From positions 1 through 64,000 of the forward strand of contig JABSOY010000016.1 in NCBI GenBank assembly GCA_013215385.1: a stretch of 64,000 bases of DNA, written 5' to 3'. Position numbers and translations under genes: made by a program. The stretch comes from Colwellia sp. Lineage in GTDB: Bacteria; Pseudomonadota; Gammaproteobacteria; Enterobacterales; Alteromonadaceae. Below are positions 28,409 to 36,889 of this stretch, piece by piece. Every line of letters starts with the position of its first letter. Within the stretch, counting starts at the first letter, position 1. A model generated the notes under the pieces. The model was not told where the DNA came from. It saw only the letters and a program-made list of their open reading frames with translations, and did not search any database.

Positions 28409-28453
28409 TAATTTCCCTTGAAAATTTAACGATTCAAATGAACCATTGATATT

Positions 28454-28552
28454 CATAACGCCCTATTAAGAGGCAAAAAATTGTTGGCTAAAATAAGCAA
28501 CGAATGAGTAAATAGCCAACTGTTATTTATCCTTTTTAAATGGCTTACTATA
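28454..28552 (-). repeat. attC site 5 of the second array
   Basis: CATAACGCCCTATTAAGAGGC at the left and AATGGCTTACTATA at the right; inner arms GTTGGCTA and TAGCCAAC. 99 bp. The right core box has CTTACTAT instead of CTTGTTAT, which may weaken it. Confidence 0.82.
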
Positions 28553-28960
28553 TTACTTTTCCACACTAGCGCCCCAACCAACCCCACCACATGACTTAAT
28601 TGAGATTAAGGGCATTAATTTAGCTCTACTTGCAGAAATTTCAACAAGGTTTAATTTCATTGGAGCGCTTAGAGATGAAGACCAAAGTTTACGCTTATCA
28701 GAATAGGATATGTAATCATCGTCAAAACCAACTAACTTTGCTTTTGATATTATTTCAGAAACTTGCTTCTCAGTTTTGCAATCAACCATGAAGCTCACCC
28801 AGTGTTCTTTGTTAGCATTCGAGCCTTGTTTGATGAGCAATTCAATTAAGCTCTGATCGCTTTTTGCGTAATTAAATAATTGTTTTTCGGGATCTACCTT
28901 TTTCGTAGCACAACTCCAAACAGATAAAAGTACTAATGTAAATAATAGAATTCTACGCAC
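28553..28960 (-). CDS. Cassette: lipoprotein of unknown function
   Basis: 135 residues. MRRILLFTLVLLSVWSCATKK is a lipoprotein signal (lipobox WSC). The mature part starts with a helical segment (PEKQLFNYAKSDQSLIELLIKQG) and has two more cysteines (VDCKTE, KSCGGV). It ends with GGVGWGASVEK right at the attC. No family recognised. Confidence 0.68.
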   Translation of the reverse strand: MRRILLFTLVLLSVWSCATKKVDPEKQLFNYAKSDQSLIELLIKQGSNANKEHWVSFMVDCKTEKQVSEIISKAKLVGFDDDYISYSDKRKLWSSSLSAPMKLNLVEISASRAKLMPLISIKSCGGVGWGASVEK

Positions 28961-28975
28961 AAACGTTCCTTGTAA

Positions 28976-29071
28976 TATAACGCCCCAATAAGAGGCAAAA
29001 AATAGTTGGCTAAAATAGGCGAAGAAGAAAATAGCTAACTGTTATTTGTCCTGCTTGAATGGCTTGTTATA
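28976..29071 (-). repeat. attC site 6 of the second array
   Basis: TATAACGCCCCAATAAGAGGC at the left and AATGGCTTGTTATA at the right; inner arms GTTGGCTA and TAGCTAAC. 96 bp; contains the end of the next gene. Confidence 0.85.
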
Positions 29072-29486
29072 TTTTTTCTTGCAACCAAATCTTAATGTTT
29101 TCAGGTTGATTTACAAAATATTCAATATTGGCAGTTGATAATTCAGGGGCTTGTGCATTGAATTTAGCAGACCAAACAAATACATAACGTTGATTTTCTT
29201 CAGTGCCTTTCAAACCGTCACTCTTAACGAAAAATTGAGCGTTTGAGCAAACACCTTTGAAACCTTTATCAAAGTTCTGATAATGAAAACTTACTTTATT
29301 TATGCCTTCAACTTTACCACTTTGTATTTCAAATGAATTACTTTTCAAAGCACCTGTTAATGAACTATTTAATTTTAAACAGTTATTTACCAGATTTAGA
29401 TTCGATGGCTCTGAAGCGTTAGCACAGATTAAAAATGATAGAAGTAATACAAGAGTAGATAGTTTTACAAGTTTCAAAATATTCAT
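29067..29486 (-). CDS. Cassette: exported protein of unknown function
   Basis: 139 residues with a Sec signal peptide (LVKLSTLVLLLSFLICANA). The mature domain has two cysteines (NNCLKL, GVCSNA) and alternating strands (GINKVSFHYQNF, RYVFVWSAKFN, NIEYFVNQ). It is the first gene of the array in its reading direction; repeat A copy 3 begins 21 bases upstream of its ATG, where attI and the integrase would otherwise be expected. Confidence 0.65.
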   Translation of the reverse strand: MNILKLVKLSTLVLLLSFLICANASEPSNLNLVNNCLKLNSSLTGALKSNSFEIQSGKVEGINKVSFHYQNFDKGFKGVCSNAQFFVKSDGLKGTEENQRYVFVWSAKFNAQAPELSTANIEYFVNQPENIKIWLQEKI

Positions 29487-29506
29487 CCATGATTAATAAA
29501 AAAATA

Positions 29507-29804
29507 ACAGCTTATTATGGACGCTTCTCAGTAATGTCCATCCCATAAAATTTATTTAATTCACATTAATATCCCATAGTTTCAAAGTATTATAAACCAC
29601 AAATTTATGATTTTTCCAAACCTAGGATATTACTGAGACTTATCATTAATATTCAGTTCTCAAAACAATGTTAATTCTCACATTTTATGGGTTGAACGTA
29701 CTTAATTAACTGATTGAGGTGCATTACTGAGAAGAATCAGTAACATGACAGATATAATGTATTATAAAATATATGACTAAAAGTTTTAGGCTAATGTCAG
29801 GAAA
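29507..29804 (+). repeat. Dispersed repeat A, copy 3
   Basis: CAGCTTATTATGGACGCTTC, CTCAGTAATGTCCATCCC and ATATTACTGAGAC match copies 1 and 2. ATTACTGAGAAG near 29716-29727 is the inverse of CTTCTCAGTAAT at 29522-29533, so the inner 206 bp have short terminal inverted repeats, like a MITE. Confidence 0.87.
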
Positions 29805-30076
29805 GCGCACAAAGTGATCATTTAGGTTTTTGACTGAATATCAGAAATTATGATTGAAAACAGGGAAACCAATAAACTCTGATTTTTTGGCCCATCAAAA
29901 TAAACATAATAATTTTCTGATGATTTGTGACCTTATGACTGTTTTTCTTACTAGTTCTTCCCCGAAAAATGGAACCGTTTGATAAATTTAATTTTTTCAC
30001 AGGGTTCCTATAGTGTTCCATGAAGCCATAGACACCATATAAAACGGTACTTTACGTCCAACCGAGCATGGGCGCA
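29805..30076 (+). repeat. Dispersed repeat B, copy 5
   Basis: Starts GCGCACAAAGTGATCATTTA and ends TCCAACCGAGCATGGGCGCA. Very close to copy 4 but with the stem intact: GGAACC pairs with GGTTCC. Confidence 0.9.
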
Positions 30077-30084
30077 CAGGCCCG

Positions 30085-30245
30085 CTTATAAATCATACAG
30101 TTAACTACAAGACCTTTGGGTTTTTAGCGGATTCGTCGATAAAAGTAACGACTAAAACATGGGAGAATTATACGTTTGTTCTTACTATTAAACAAAAGAA
30201 AAACAAACAATTGAGACATGATAACTAATGCCATTTTGCGGTCAA
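30085..30245 (+). repeat. Dispersed repeat C, copy 4
   Basis: TAAATCATACAGTTAACTAC, AAAGTAACGACTAAAACATG and GAATTATACGTTTGTTCTTA match the left and middle of C. Together with A copy 3 and B copy 5 this gives a complete A-B-C unit of about 740 bp. Confidence 0.75.
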
Positions 30246-30338
30246 CGCATACATTGAAGTTACAGCTCGATGCAGGTCAGCTTACCTATTGTAAGCTGTC
30301 CTAATTAGCCTGTTTGAGTCCAAAGAACATTGTTAAAT

Positions 30339-31049
30339 TTATTCTTTAACTAATAATTCAACTCTAGACATCCCCGTAGATGCTATTTTTGTAAGTTCTG
30401 CTTGTTCAAAAACCCAGTTATCTACAAAGCGGGTTGATACTTCTAGTTCTTGTTCTGTTAATTTACTTTTTAATTCACTTAGCTTAGTTGTTAATTGGTC
30501 GTTTTTGGGAACTAGTGTACTCAACAGAAATAAGTATTTGTATGCCTCTGAGATATCTTGCGAATCGTTATCATCCATAAGATTAATTGAAACGATAGCT
30601 GTTATCGAAGGAATGTGCCTTTGTTTAGCCGATTTTTTAGTCCAAAATAGTGCCTCTGGATAATTTTTTTGTTTGAAATACTTTCCGCCGATTTCATATT
30701 GAGCACGACTATACCCAGATTTTGCAGCAATTAGCTTATGCTCAAATGCTAACTTTTCATCTAACTTAATGCCTTTTACTTCACCAAATTGGCCTGAGTA
30801 ATAACACCCTAGTTTATAATGAGCTAAAGGAAAACCTGACTCCGCTGATTTTTTAAATAAAGTGAGCGCTTCAGTGGGTGATTTTGTTGTACCGATACCA
30901 TTGTTATAAAACATCCCTAAATGATAAATGGCTTCTGCATGATTCGTTTGAGTTAATTTTTTAAGTGATGAAAATAATGATTTTTTGTCTTCAGCTATAG
31001 CTACAGATGTGAGCATAGTTAAAAAAACCAAAAGAGTAATCCTTGTCAT
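30339..31049 (-). CDS. Exported Sel1-repeat protein
   Basis: About 236 residues. MTRITLLVFLTMLTSVAIA is a signal peptide; ATG 31049 is chosen because AAGGAGAAC lies just upstream, while the in-frame ATG at 31076 lacks a ribosome site. Three Sel1-like repeats follow: AEAIYHLGMFYNNGIGTTKSP..., PLAHYKLGCYYSGQFGEVKG... and SRAQYEIGGKYFKQKNYPEA. Such repeats bind partner proteins in the envelope. A decayed attC-like sequence at about 30270-30317 suggests it may once have been a cassette. Confidence 0.82.
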   Translation of the reverse strand: MTRITLLVFLTMLTSVAIAEDKKSLFSSLKKLTQTNHAEAIYHLGMFYNNGIGTTKSPTEALTLFKKSAESGFPLAHYKLGCYYSGQFGEVKGIKLDEKLAFEHKLIAAKSGYSRAQYEIGGKYFKQKNYPEALFWTKKSAKQRHIPSITAIVSINLMDDNDSQDISEAYKYLFLLSTLVPKNDQLTTKLSELKSKLTEQELEVSTRFVDNWVFEQAELTKIASTGMSRVELLVKE

Positions 31050-31109
31050 ATAGTTCTCCTTTATCTTTGACTTCATAATATCTTTGTATGATGTAAAATA
31101 ATAAGTCGT

Positions 31110-31169
31110 TCAACTTCCACTGTTCGCACTAAGGAGACATTAAACTTTTCATATGGTTACGTCAACTTT
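31110..31169 (+). repeat. Left extension shared with B' copy 1
   Basis: CTTCCACTGTTCGCACTAAG, GAGACATTAAACTTTTCA and ACGTCAACTTTACGC recur before the B' repeat at 23231-23291. Here they lead into an ordinary B repeat. Confidence 0.75.
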
Positions 31170-31433
31170 ACGCACAAAGTGAGCATTTAGGTTGTTGACT
31201 GAATATCAGAAATTATGATTGAAAACAGGGAAACCAATAAACTCTGATTTTTTGGCCCATCAAAATAAACATAATAATTTTCTGATGATTTGTGACCTTA
31301 TGACTGTTTTTCTTACTAGTCCTTCCCCGAAAAATGGAACCGTTTGATAAATTTAATTTTTTCACATGGTTCCTATAGTGTTCCATGAGGCCGCAGATAC
31401 CATATAAAACGGCACTTTAAGTCCAATCGAGCA
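31170..31433 (+). repeat. Dispersed repeat B, copy 6
   Basis: Starts ACGCACAAAGTGAGCATTTA and ends GTCCAATCGAGCA. Stem GGAACC/GGTTCC intact. The flank after CGAGCA (TTTGTACAGTTCAAGCAAG) recurs after the B-like end at 37170. Confidence 0.9.
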
Positions 31434-31503
31434 TTTGTACAGTTCAAGCAAGTCAAAATTGCCACAAAACCAACTAAATTTACGAGTAAAAATAATCCTA
31501 GTT

Positions 31504-31540
31504 AACGTTAGCTTTGATAGCAAAGCTAACGTTTTTTTAT
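31504..31540 (+). terminator. Strong rho-independent terminator
   Basis: AACGTTAGCTTTG (31504-31516), loop ATAG, CAAAGCTAACGTT (31521-31533), then a T run. No plus-strand gene ends just upstream; the nearest sequence is repeat B copy 6, so it would terminate only a transcript coming from the repeat. Confidence 0.85.
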
Positions 31541-31715
31541 TTATTTGTTTATGCGATAAAATAACTACATATCTTATCGCCCGATTAAGCTAGATAGTTG
31601 TCATCAAGCACTTTACCTAGCACCAAGCAACCTCTGAAATCATCGGTTCGCCCTCGTCCGATAAACCAGGGAATGCTGAAATTTATTTAGCACTAATGCC
31701 AATTAGTACAAAAAA

Positions 31716-31757
31716 GTTAGTTAAAAAATGTTAGTTAAAAAATGTTAGTTAAAAATA
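31716..31757. repeat. 14-base tandem repeat upstream of the response regulator gene
   Basis: GTTAGTTAAAAAAT occurs twice in perfect form and a third time with one change. It lies about 95 bp before the regulator ATG, in the likely promoter region. Confidence 0.8.
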
Positions 31758-31848
31758 AATATTGCACTGTCCTCAGCCACAAGGATACAAATTGCTTTAT
31801 TTCATTATTTTTCTATAGTTAATTGTCTATTGAACTTAGGGAAAAAAA

Positions 31849-33078
31849 ATGAGATACAAAGTGTTATTAGCCAATAATGATGTTGATATTCATTCTGATG
31901 TAAGAAATGCACTTTCTAGCTCATATCAAATTTTTTGTTTCACTTCACCTCATAAAGCTTTGCAAGAATTAGACGTATTAATGCCAGATTTAATTATTTT
32001 AGATACCGACTTTACCGATAAAGATGGATTTAGTTTATGCAAAGAAATAAAAGCTAATCCTCTTTTTAAAAACACTCCTGTGGTATTCCTTTCATTATCT
32101 GCTGATCAAGATAATATTTTAAAAAGCTATGAAGTTGGAGCCTGTGAATTTTTAGCTCAATCTCAAATAACGAAATTGTTACTAGCAAAAGTAAAGTTAC
32201 ATCAAAAGCTATCAACTGATCGTCTTCAATTAATGCAGCAAGTGCAAGAAACACACGCCATGGCAATGCAAGCAATGCAGGGAACGAGTACGTTAGGACA
32301 AGTAATAAGGTTTATCGAGCAGTCTTATGGCATTAATCAGATTGAAACGCTTGCTCACCGTTTGTTCTCGCTGTTAGGTACTTTGTCGTTGAAAAGTTGT
32401 TTTTTAACTTGCATCGACAACCAAGAGTACTTTTTTGGTGACGAGGGGGAAGTAAAACCTCTTGAAAAACAACTTTTATACAATACGATATCCAACGGTC
32501 GATTTATCGATACCGGCTGCCAAACGCTAGTTATATTTCCGCATATAAAATTATTAATCAAAAATATGCCTCTCGACGATGAAAAATCGTATGGAGAAAT
32601 GAAAGATTTACTCCCCGTTATAGCTGGGGCGGTGAATGCAAAAATAGAAGCGATTGAAGAGCAAACTATTGCTGTGGGCCATGCCAAAAAATTAACTGAC
32701 TCTTTTCAAAGTATCAAAGAATCCTTGGTTAATTTAGCCAGTAACTTAAACGATAATAGTCAAAAGTGTATTTTACATTTGAGTCGAATGTATCTTGACT
32801 TACAAGAAAGTTTACCTGGGCTTGCATTAGAATATGAACAAGAAGAAGTTATATTAGATTTAGCTAAAAACACCATGGGAAAATTGACAAACAGGTTAAA
32901 TAATACCGCAGAAATCAACCATAAACTGGCTAAGGTTTTACTAACAATGCAAGGGTTAGTAAATGAACAAAATAATGCTGTAGACCAAATTCAAAAAGAT
33001 TTACTTAGTCAAGCAACAGTGAATGAGCTGGAGATAAGTAACGAAGACAACTCTTATGATGATGTTGAACTGTTTTAA
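31849..33078 (+). CDS. Response regulator with a degenerate receiver domain
   Basis: 409 residues. Residues 4-120 have the receiver fold and the phospho-acceptor position is kept (D52 in LDTDF). The acidic pair that holds Mg2+ is N9-N10 instead of DD, and the invariant lysine is Q104 (EFLAQS). Normal phosphorylation is therefore unlikely. Residues about 130-180 are helical; the region about 180-270 resembles no output domain I know, and the C-terminal 130 residues are predicted coiled-coil helices. AGGGAAAAAAA precedes the ATG. It lies alone between repeat B copy 6 and the CDP-alcohol pair. Confidence 0.8.
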   Translation: MRYKVLLANNDVDIHSDVRNALSSSYQIFCFTSPHKALQELDVLMPDLIILDTDFTDKDGFSLCKEIKANPLFKNTPVVFLSLSADQDNILKSYEVGACEFLAQSQITKLLLAKVKLHQKLSTDRLQLMQQVQETHAMAMQAMQGTSTLGQVIRFIEQSYGINQIETLAHRLFSLLGTLSLKSCFLTCIDNQEYFFGDEGEVKPLEKQLLYNTISNGRFIDTGCQTLVIFPHIKLLIKNMPLDDEKSYGEMKDLLPVIAGAVNAKIEAIEEQTIAVGHAKKLTDSFQSIKESLVNLASNLNDNSQKCILHLSRMYLDLQESLPGLALEYEQEEVILDLAKNTMGKLTNRLNNTAEINHKLAKVLLTMQGLVNEQNNAVDQIQKDLLSQATVNELEISNEDNSYDDVELF

Positions 33079-33422
33079 TCTAAGCATACAAGTTTCATCT
33101 ATAACTTGAAGGTTTTTCAAAGATAAAGAGCCATCTACTATTCCTATTACCAGTAGATAATATTTTAAGCTTGAAGTCTAACCAATAAATGTTTGTGTGC
33201 TTTATTTATGTTTATTAGTCAGAGCAATGCGGAGGAATACCACGTTGTCTTTATCAATCATTTAATCGAACAGGAAGTGCTATTAAGATGAGTAATAAAA
33301 AGTTCGTAGGCGGTATGCTATTGCTAAAGTAAAGGGCGTAGAGCATACGAGAAAATTCTACTTTTGACTTCGATTACTTTCGGGGGATTACCCCGCTAAA
33401 GACGACCATTTTTTGATATTAA
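33079..33422. other. Gap without a gene
   Basis: No supported gene or RNA. A small hairpin CGGGG-GATTA-CCCCG lies near 33380-33394. Confidence 0.4.
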
Positions 33423-33447
33423 AAAGCAGTCACTAGCGGACTGCTTT
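33423..33447 (-). terminator. Terminator of the cytidylyltransferase gene
   Basis: AAAGCAGTC and GACTGCTTT form a nine-pair stem. On the minus strand it is followed by a short T run. It lies about 160 bp past the stop of the 33606 gene. Confidence 0.7.
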
Positions 33448-33605
33448 GCATCCAACAGCAGATGGTTGGACTTTAATCACTAAATAGCAGTGAGGAGTAC
33501 TAATTTTTTATAAGGTTTTGTTTACCTTAATAGGCAGACAGCGCAGTAAGTTGACGTAATAAATCAGGCCACTTACTGCTGATAAACCTCTTAAATCGTT
33601 AGTTA

Positions 33606-33995
33606 CTAACCTTTAAGTTTTTTTATGATTGAAGATGAATCAGTTAGCGGGCTTCTCGGTACATAGCGCATAATCCCCATTTTGTGAGGTAACTCATACA
33701 TATGTTCCATATTATTGCCCGCCACATGAAGATCAATACTATGTAGTAGGTAAAAGTTTTCATCGACATTCGGTGTAAGCGGGGCAACAATTACCTCATC
33801 GACACCTTTTATGTTCCGAATTATTTCACAACGTTGTTCGCAAGAAATAATTGGGGAGCGCTTATAAGATTCAACATCTTCGTCTGAATGTACGCCAACA
33901 ATAAGGTAGTCGCCAAACGCCTTTGCTTTTTGTATAACAGATAAATGTCCTACGTGAAATAAATCAAATACGCCACTGGTGTATACTCTTGTCAT
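33606..33995 (-). CDS. CTP:alcohol-phosphate cytidylyltransferase (TagD/ECT-like)
   Basis: 129 residues, the length of single-domain cytidylyltransferases. The HxGH nucleotide-binding motif is HVGH in GVFDLFHVGHLSVI. GDYLIVGVHSDEDVESYK is closest in wording to ethanolamine-phosphate and glycerol-phosphate cytidylyltransferases. The RTxGxSTT signature is altered to RSPLTDSSSI. It would make a CDP-alcohol from an alcohol phosphate and CTP. A CDP-alcohol phosphotransferase gene lies 304 bp upstream on the same strand, suggesting a joint role in a phospholipid head group. Which alcohol is used cannot be told. Confidence 0.85.
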   Translation of the reverse strand: MTRVYTSGVFDLFHVGHLSVIQKAKAFGDYLIVGVHSDEDVESYKRSPIISCEQRCEIIRNIKGVDEVIVAPLTPNVDENFYLLHSIDLHVAGNNMEHMYELPHKMGIMRYVPRSPLTDSSSIIKKLKG

Positions 33996-34299
33996 CTTTA
34001 TTACTCCTATACATGTCGAACATATAACAAATACTTTTGCTCTATGTTTTATTAAAATCTACCTCGCCACAAATTCACTCAGTGGTGAAATTGCAGCGGA
34101 TAAAAAAATAGTTAGCTCCTTTAAAAGTCCATATCAGTAGCTAAATCGTGTTATTTACTACTGTATGTTTAAGTCACCACATAATGGCAGGTAACTTAGG
34201 ATGCTTTTTTATTGAATAACCATGGTTTTAGAGACCATGAATTATTGTTGTTATCTGAGTGAGAGGTAACCGTAAATATATTTATCAAATTCAAATATT

Positions 34300-34950
34300 T
34301 TAAAACAGTAACCAACTATAGGCCAATGTGATAACTAGCGTGTATAGGGCGAGCACATAATACCAACTGCCACTGAGTTTTGGTGTTCTTATCGGAGCAA
34401 CATTGAGTGCGGCTAAACCAAGGATGGTAATATAAAGTACGACAGTGAACGCTGTGGTAGAGATAATACTTTCTAGTAGAAAAACAAAAACAAGAATAAT
34501 GGCATTATTATCAGAGGCAAGACCTTGATAGGTCGACTTTCCATCTAAACCATAAACATTAAAATAACTTAACCGCAAAACGCAAGCTGCAACGATAATA
34601 AATGCACCGGGGAGAAACATCGGATCATAATTACCGTAGCTCAATAAGATAACTGCGGGACAGACGCCAAAGCTAACAATATCGATAAGTGAATCTACTT
34701 GCCCACCAATTTGACCTTGTTTTGCCGTTCTATTTTTCATTTTTCTGGCAATCTTGCCATCATTCCAATCAAAGAACACCGCCCAAATTAAGCCTATCAT
34801 CGCGGCAGGGTAAATACCGATTAAGGCAAAGTACAGTGCTAATAATGCCGAAAATAGCCCGAATAAAGAACAAACATTAGGTAAGTCAAAGGCAAGTGAT
34901 AATATCGAAGGAGGCGTCGACGGATTATTATCTGTTTTTATTGTTGGCAT
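34300..34950 (-). CDS. CDP-alcohol phosphatidyltransferase
   Basis: 216 residues with about six membrane helices. The family signature D-x2-DG-x2-AR...G-x3-D-x3-D is complete as DWNDGKIAR...GGQVDSLID. The enzyme would move a phospho-alcohol from a CDP-alcohol to a second substrate in the inner membrane. Resemblance to PssA-type proteins is moderate. Paired with the adjacent cytidylyltransferase it could add an unusual head group; no kinase gene for the alcohol is nearby. Confidence 0.88.
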   Translation of the reverse strand: MPTIKTDNNPSTPPSILSLAFDLPNVCSLFGLFSALLALYFALIGIYPAAMIGLIWAVFFDWNDGKIARKMKNRTAKQGQIGGQVDSLIDIVSFGVCPAVILLSYGNYDPMFLPGAFIIVAACVLRLSYFNVYGLDGKSTYQGLASDNNAIILVFVFLLESIISTTAFTVVLYITILGLAALNVAPIRTPKLSGSWYYVLALYTLVITLAYSWLLF

Positions 34951-35572
34951 GAATTACTCTCATTGTTAATATAATGTATTTTTACGGGGTATTTAATCTA
35001 AAAAGTGAACAACTTGTGGGTATGGTTATCGATACGAGTTATTTTAATGCTGTTAATTTATTACGGGGAGAATCTAGCATATTAGGTAACTTTTTCTATA
35101 AAACTTTTCACCAAGAGATTATTTGGCATGAATATAGCATATTAATCCGATTCAATCTTATTTATTTTTAATTATCTTTTCAAGCTGATAATTTAAATTA
35201 ACTTCTTAATCTCCTATTTTGTATGATTGAACGATAACACTATGTTTACAGTACCTTTTACTTTCTAAATCGTATTGTATGTAACAATTACCGCTAATAA
35301 AGTGCCTACTGACCATAATCAAACTAACACTTTTCCTTACCCATATTTGGTAGCCAATACAGTATACCCTAGGTTTTACACAGGTTATGAACCATTACCG
35401 GCTGATGAAAACAAGCATTCCTGCCTAACTTCTTTTAGAACATGCTGTTGTCACATTACTGTCATATAACATTGGCATACTCCGTATTTATTGAACGTGA
35501 CTTTGTGATCTTTGATAGCAATTCAAAAGATCATGCATCTAAATATTACTTAGTGAAGGATATACTCGAAAA
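34951..35572. other. Gap between the lipid genes and metallophosphoesterase 2
   Basis: About 620 bp holding only short plus-strand frames (34974-35171, 35275-35469) with no recognisable sequence. It should contain the divergent promoters for both flanks. Confidence 0.4.
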
Positions 35573-36424
35573 ATGAATATACTACACATTTCAGATATGC
35601 ACTTTGGTCCTCGTCACTGGCTCGGGGAAAATGACTTATTGTTGGAGAAATTGAACAGTTATGCGACTGATATTGTCATCAACACCGGTGATAATACAAC
35701 GGACGCTCTTGAAAGTGAATTTGAAGGCGCTGGTAATTTTTTGAAACAAATTAATTGCCAATACATTGTTTCAATCCCTGGAAATCATGACAAGCGAAAT
35801 ATGCGAAGTGCTGACTATTTTCGTCAGTATATCGACGATATAACCGTTATTCGTCCGTTAAATCGTGAAAAATGTAGAAAAAGAAATATTTATCTCGATG
35901 GAAATACCAATGGTATAAAAGAGCATTTTACTGACATCAATTTTCTAAAAAAAATCACCATCAATGGTGAGTCCATTTTGATAGTATGCCTCGACTCCAA
36001 TTCACTCTATGAAGACAATGGTTTTGTCGATAAGGAAATATTGAGAACAATATCTCATGCTATTAGTAAAGAGAGTTACGATAGAATAATCCTGCTCAAT
36101 CACCACTCCATTTTGGACACAGATTCAGACCCTCTTTTCAACTCCAGAATCGTGGTTGAGTTCGTCAGAGAAAATAATATTGAGCATGTTTTCTGTGGTC
36201 ATACCCATCATTTGTCGATAATGAGATCAACCGATCTGTACCACAAACATTCATTCACTCAATATAAGAATGGTTCGCTATCAAGCGGCAATACTCTCAA
36301 CGACACAAATATGTTTCTGTACTATAAAGATTTTGGCACCGAAGCAATGGAAATCCATGTAGTAAGAGCCATTGTTGACAATGGCGGTCTTACGTTTAAA
36401 GAAGAGATAATTACCACCTACTAG
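35573..36424 (+). CDS. Calcineurin-like metallophosphoesterase (copy 2)
   Basis: 283 residues, all metal ligands present: DMH, GDNTTD, GNHDKR, LNHHS, GHTH. Closely similar to the 20407-21264 protein along its whole length (MNILHISDMHFG, SILDTDxDPLFNSRxVVEF, YKNGSLSSxN). The two copies lie about 14 kb apart in opposite orientation. Substrate unknown. Confidence 0.88.
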   Translation: MNILHISDMHFGPRHWLGENDLLLEKLNSYATDIVINTGDNTTDALESEFEGAGNFLKQINCQYIVSIPGNHDKRNMRSADYFRQYIDDITVIRPLNREKCRKRNIYLDGNTNGIKEHFTDINFLKKITINGESILIVCLDSNSLYEDNGFVDKEILRTISHAISKESYDRIILLNHHSILDTDSDPLFNSRIVVEFVRENNIEHVFCGHTHHLSIMRSTDLYHKHSFTQYKNGSLSSGNTLNDTNMFLYYKDFGTEAMEIHVVRAIVDNGGLTFKEEIITTY

Positions 36425-36649
36425 GAATTAGGGCAATGACAACCGAACAGCCTAAACGGGTAAAATTCGCGCGATAAAATGCAAAACGTCATCTTTATTT
36501 TTCTGTGTTGTAGTTTATTTAGTCAGTGCATAACAGCTTACGAGTGATACCTTGCAATATACGCCAACTTATCAGGTTCGATTAAATTAACGATTGTTCA
36601 CCGTTCTTTAGTTGAGATTAAATTTTAAGTTTACCAGTACCCGTTTGCT

Positions 36650-36766
36650 GAAGTGAGTAACTTATAAAGTACACGATAAATAACGAATTAAAGGAAGCTA
36701 CTCTTTTAGCACAGCATATGCTGCTAAAAGGCAGTAAAAATAAGAGAACTTGTCAAATAGAGCCGT
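36650..36766 (+). repeat. Divergent B-type repeat (B'), copy 2 (decayed)
   Basis: ATAAAGTACACGATAAATAA and AGGCAGTAAAAATAAGAGA, ending TCAAATAGAGC, follow the middle and end of B' copy 1. The terminal box is altered. Confidence 0.55.
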
Positions 36767-36798
36767 TGATGCATGACAAATATGACTATTAGAGACTG

Positions 36799-36889
36799 TT
36801 ATTTCAATCGATGTGATGCTAAAGCCATTATGCCCAATGCAAAAATGGCTAAAGATTCTGGCACGAATGCTAATGGCACCGCATCTTTA
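36799..36889 (-). pseudogene. C-terminal remnant of a PEP-CTERM protein
   Basis: The minus strand reads VPESLAIFALGIMALASHRLK and stops. This is a PEP-CTERM sorting tail (VPE motif, hydrophobic helix, basic end), almost the same as the tail of the intact gene at 41979-42602 (VPEPTTFAIFALGIIGLASR). No gene body remains upstream. Confidence 0.7.

Noticed and set aside
35275-35469. 64-codon plus frame upstream of metallophosphoesterase 2
   Set aside because: No ribosome site, no plausible domain, and it lies where a promoter is expected.
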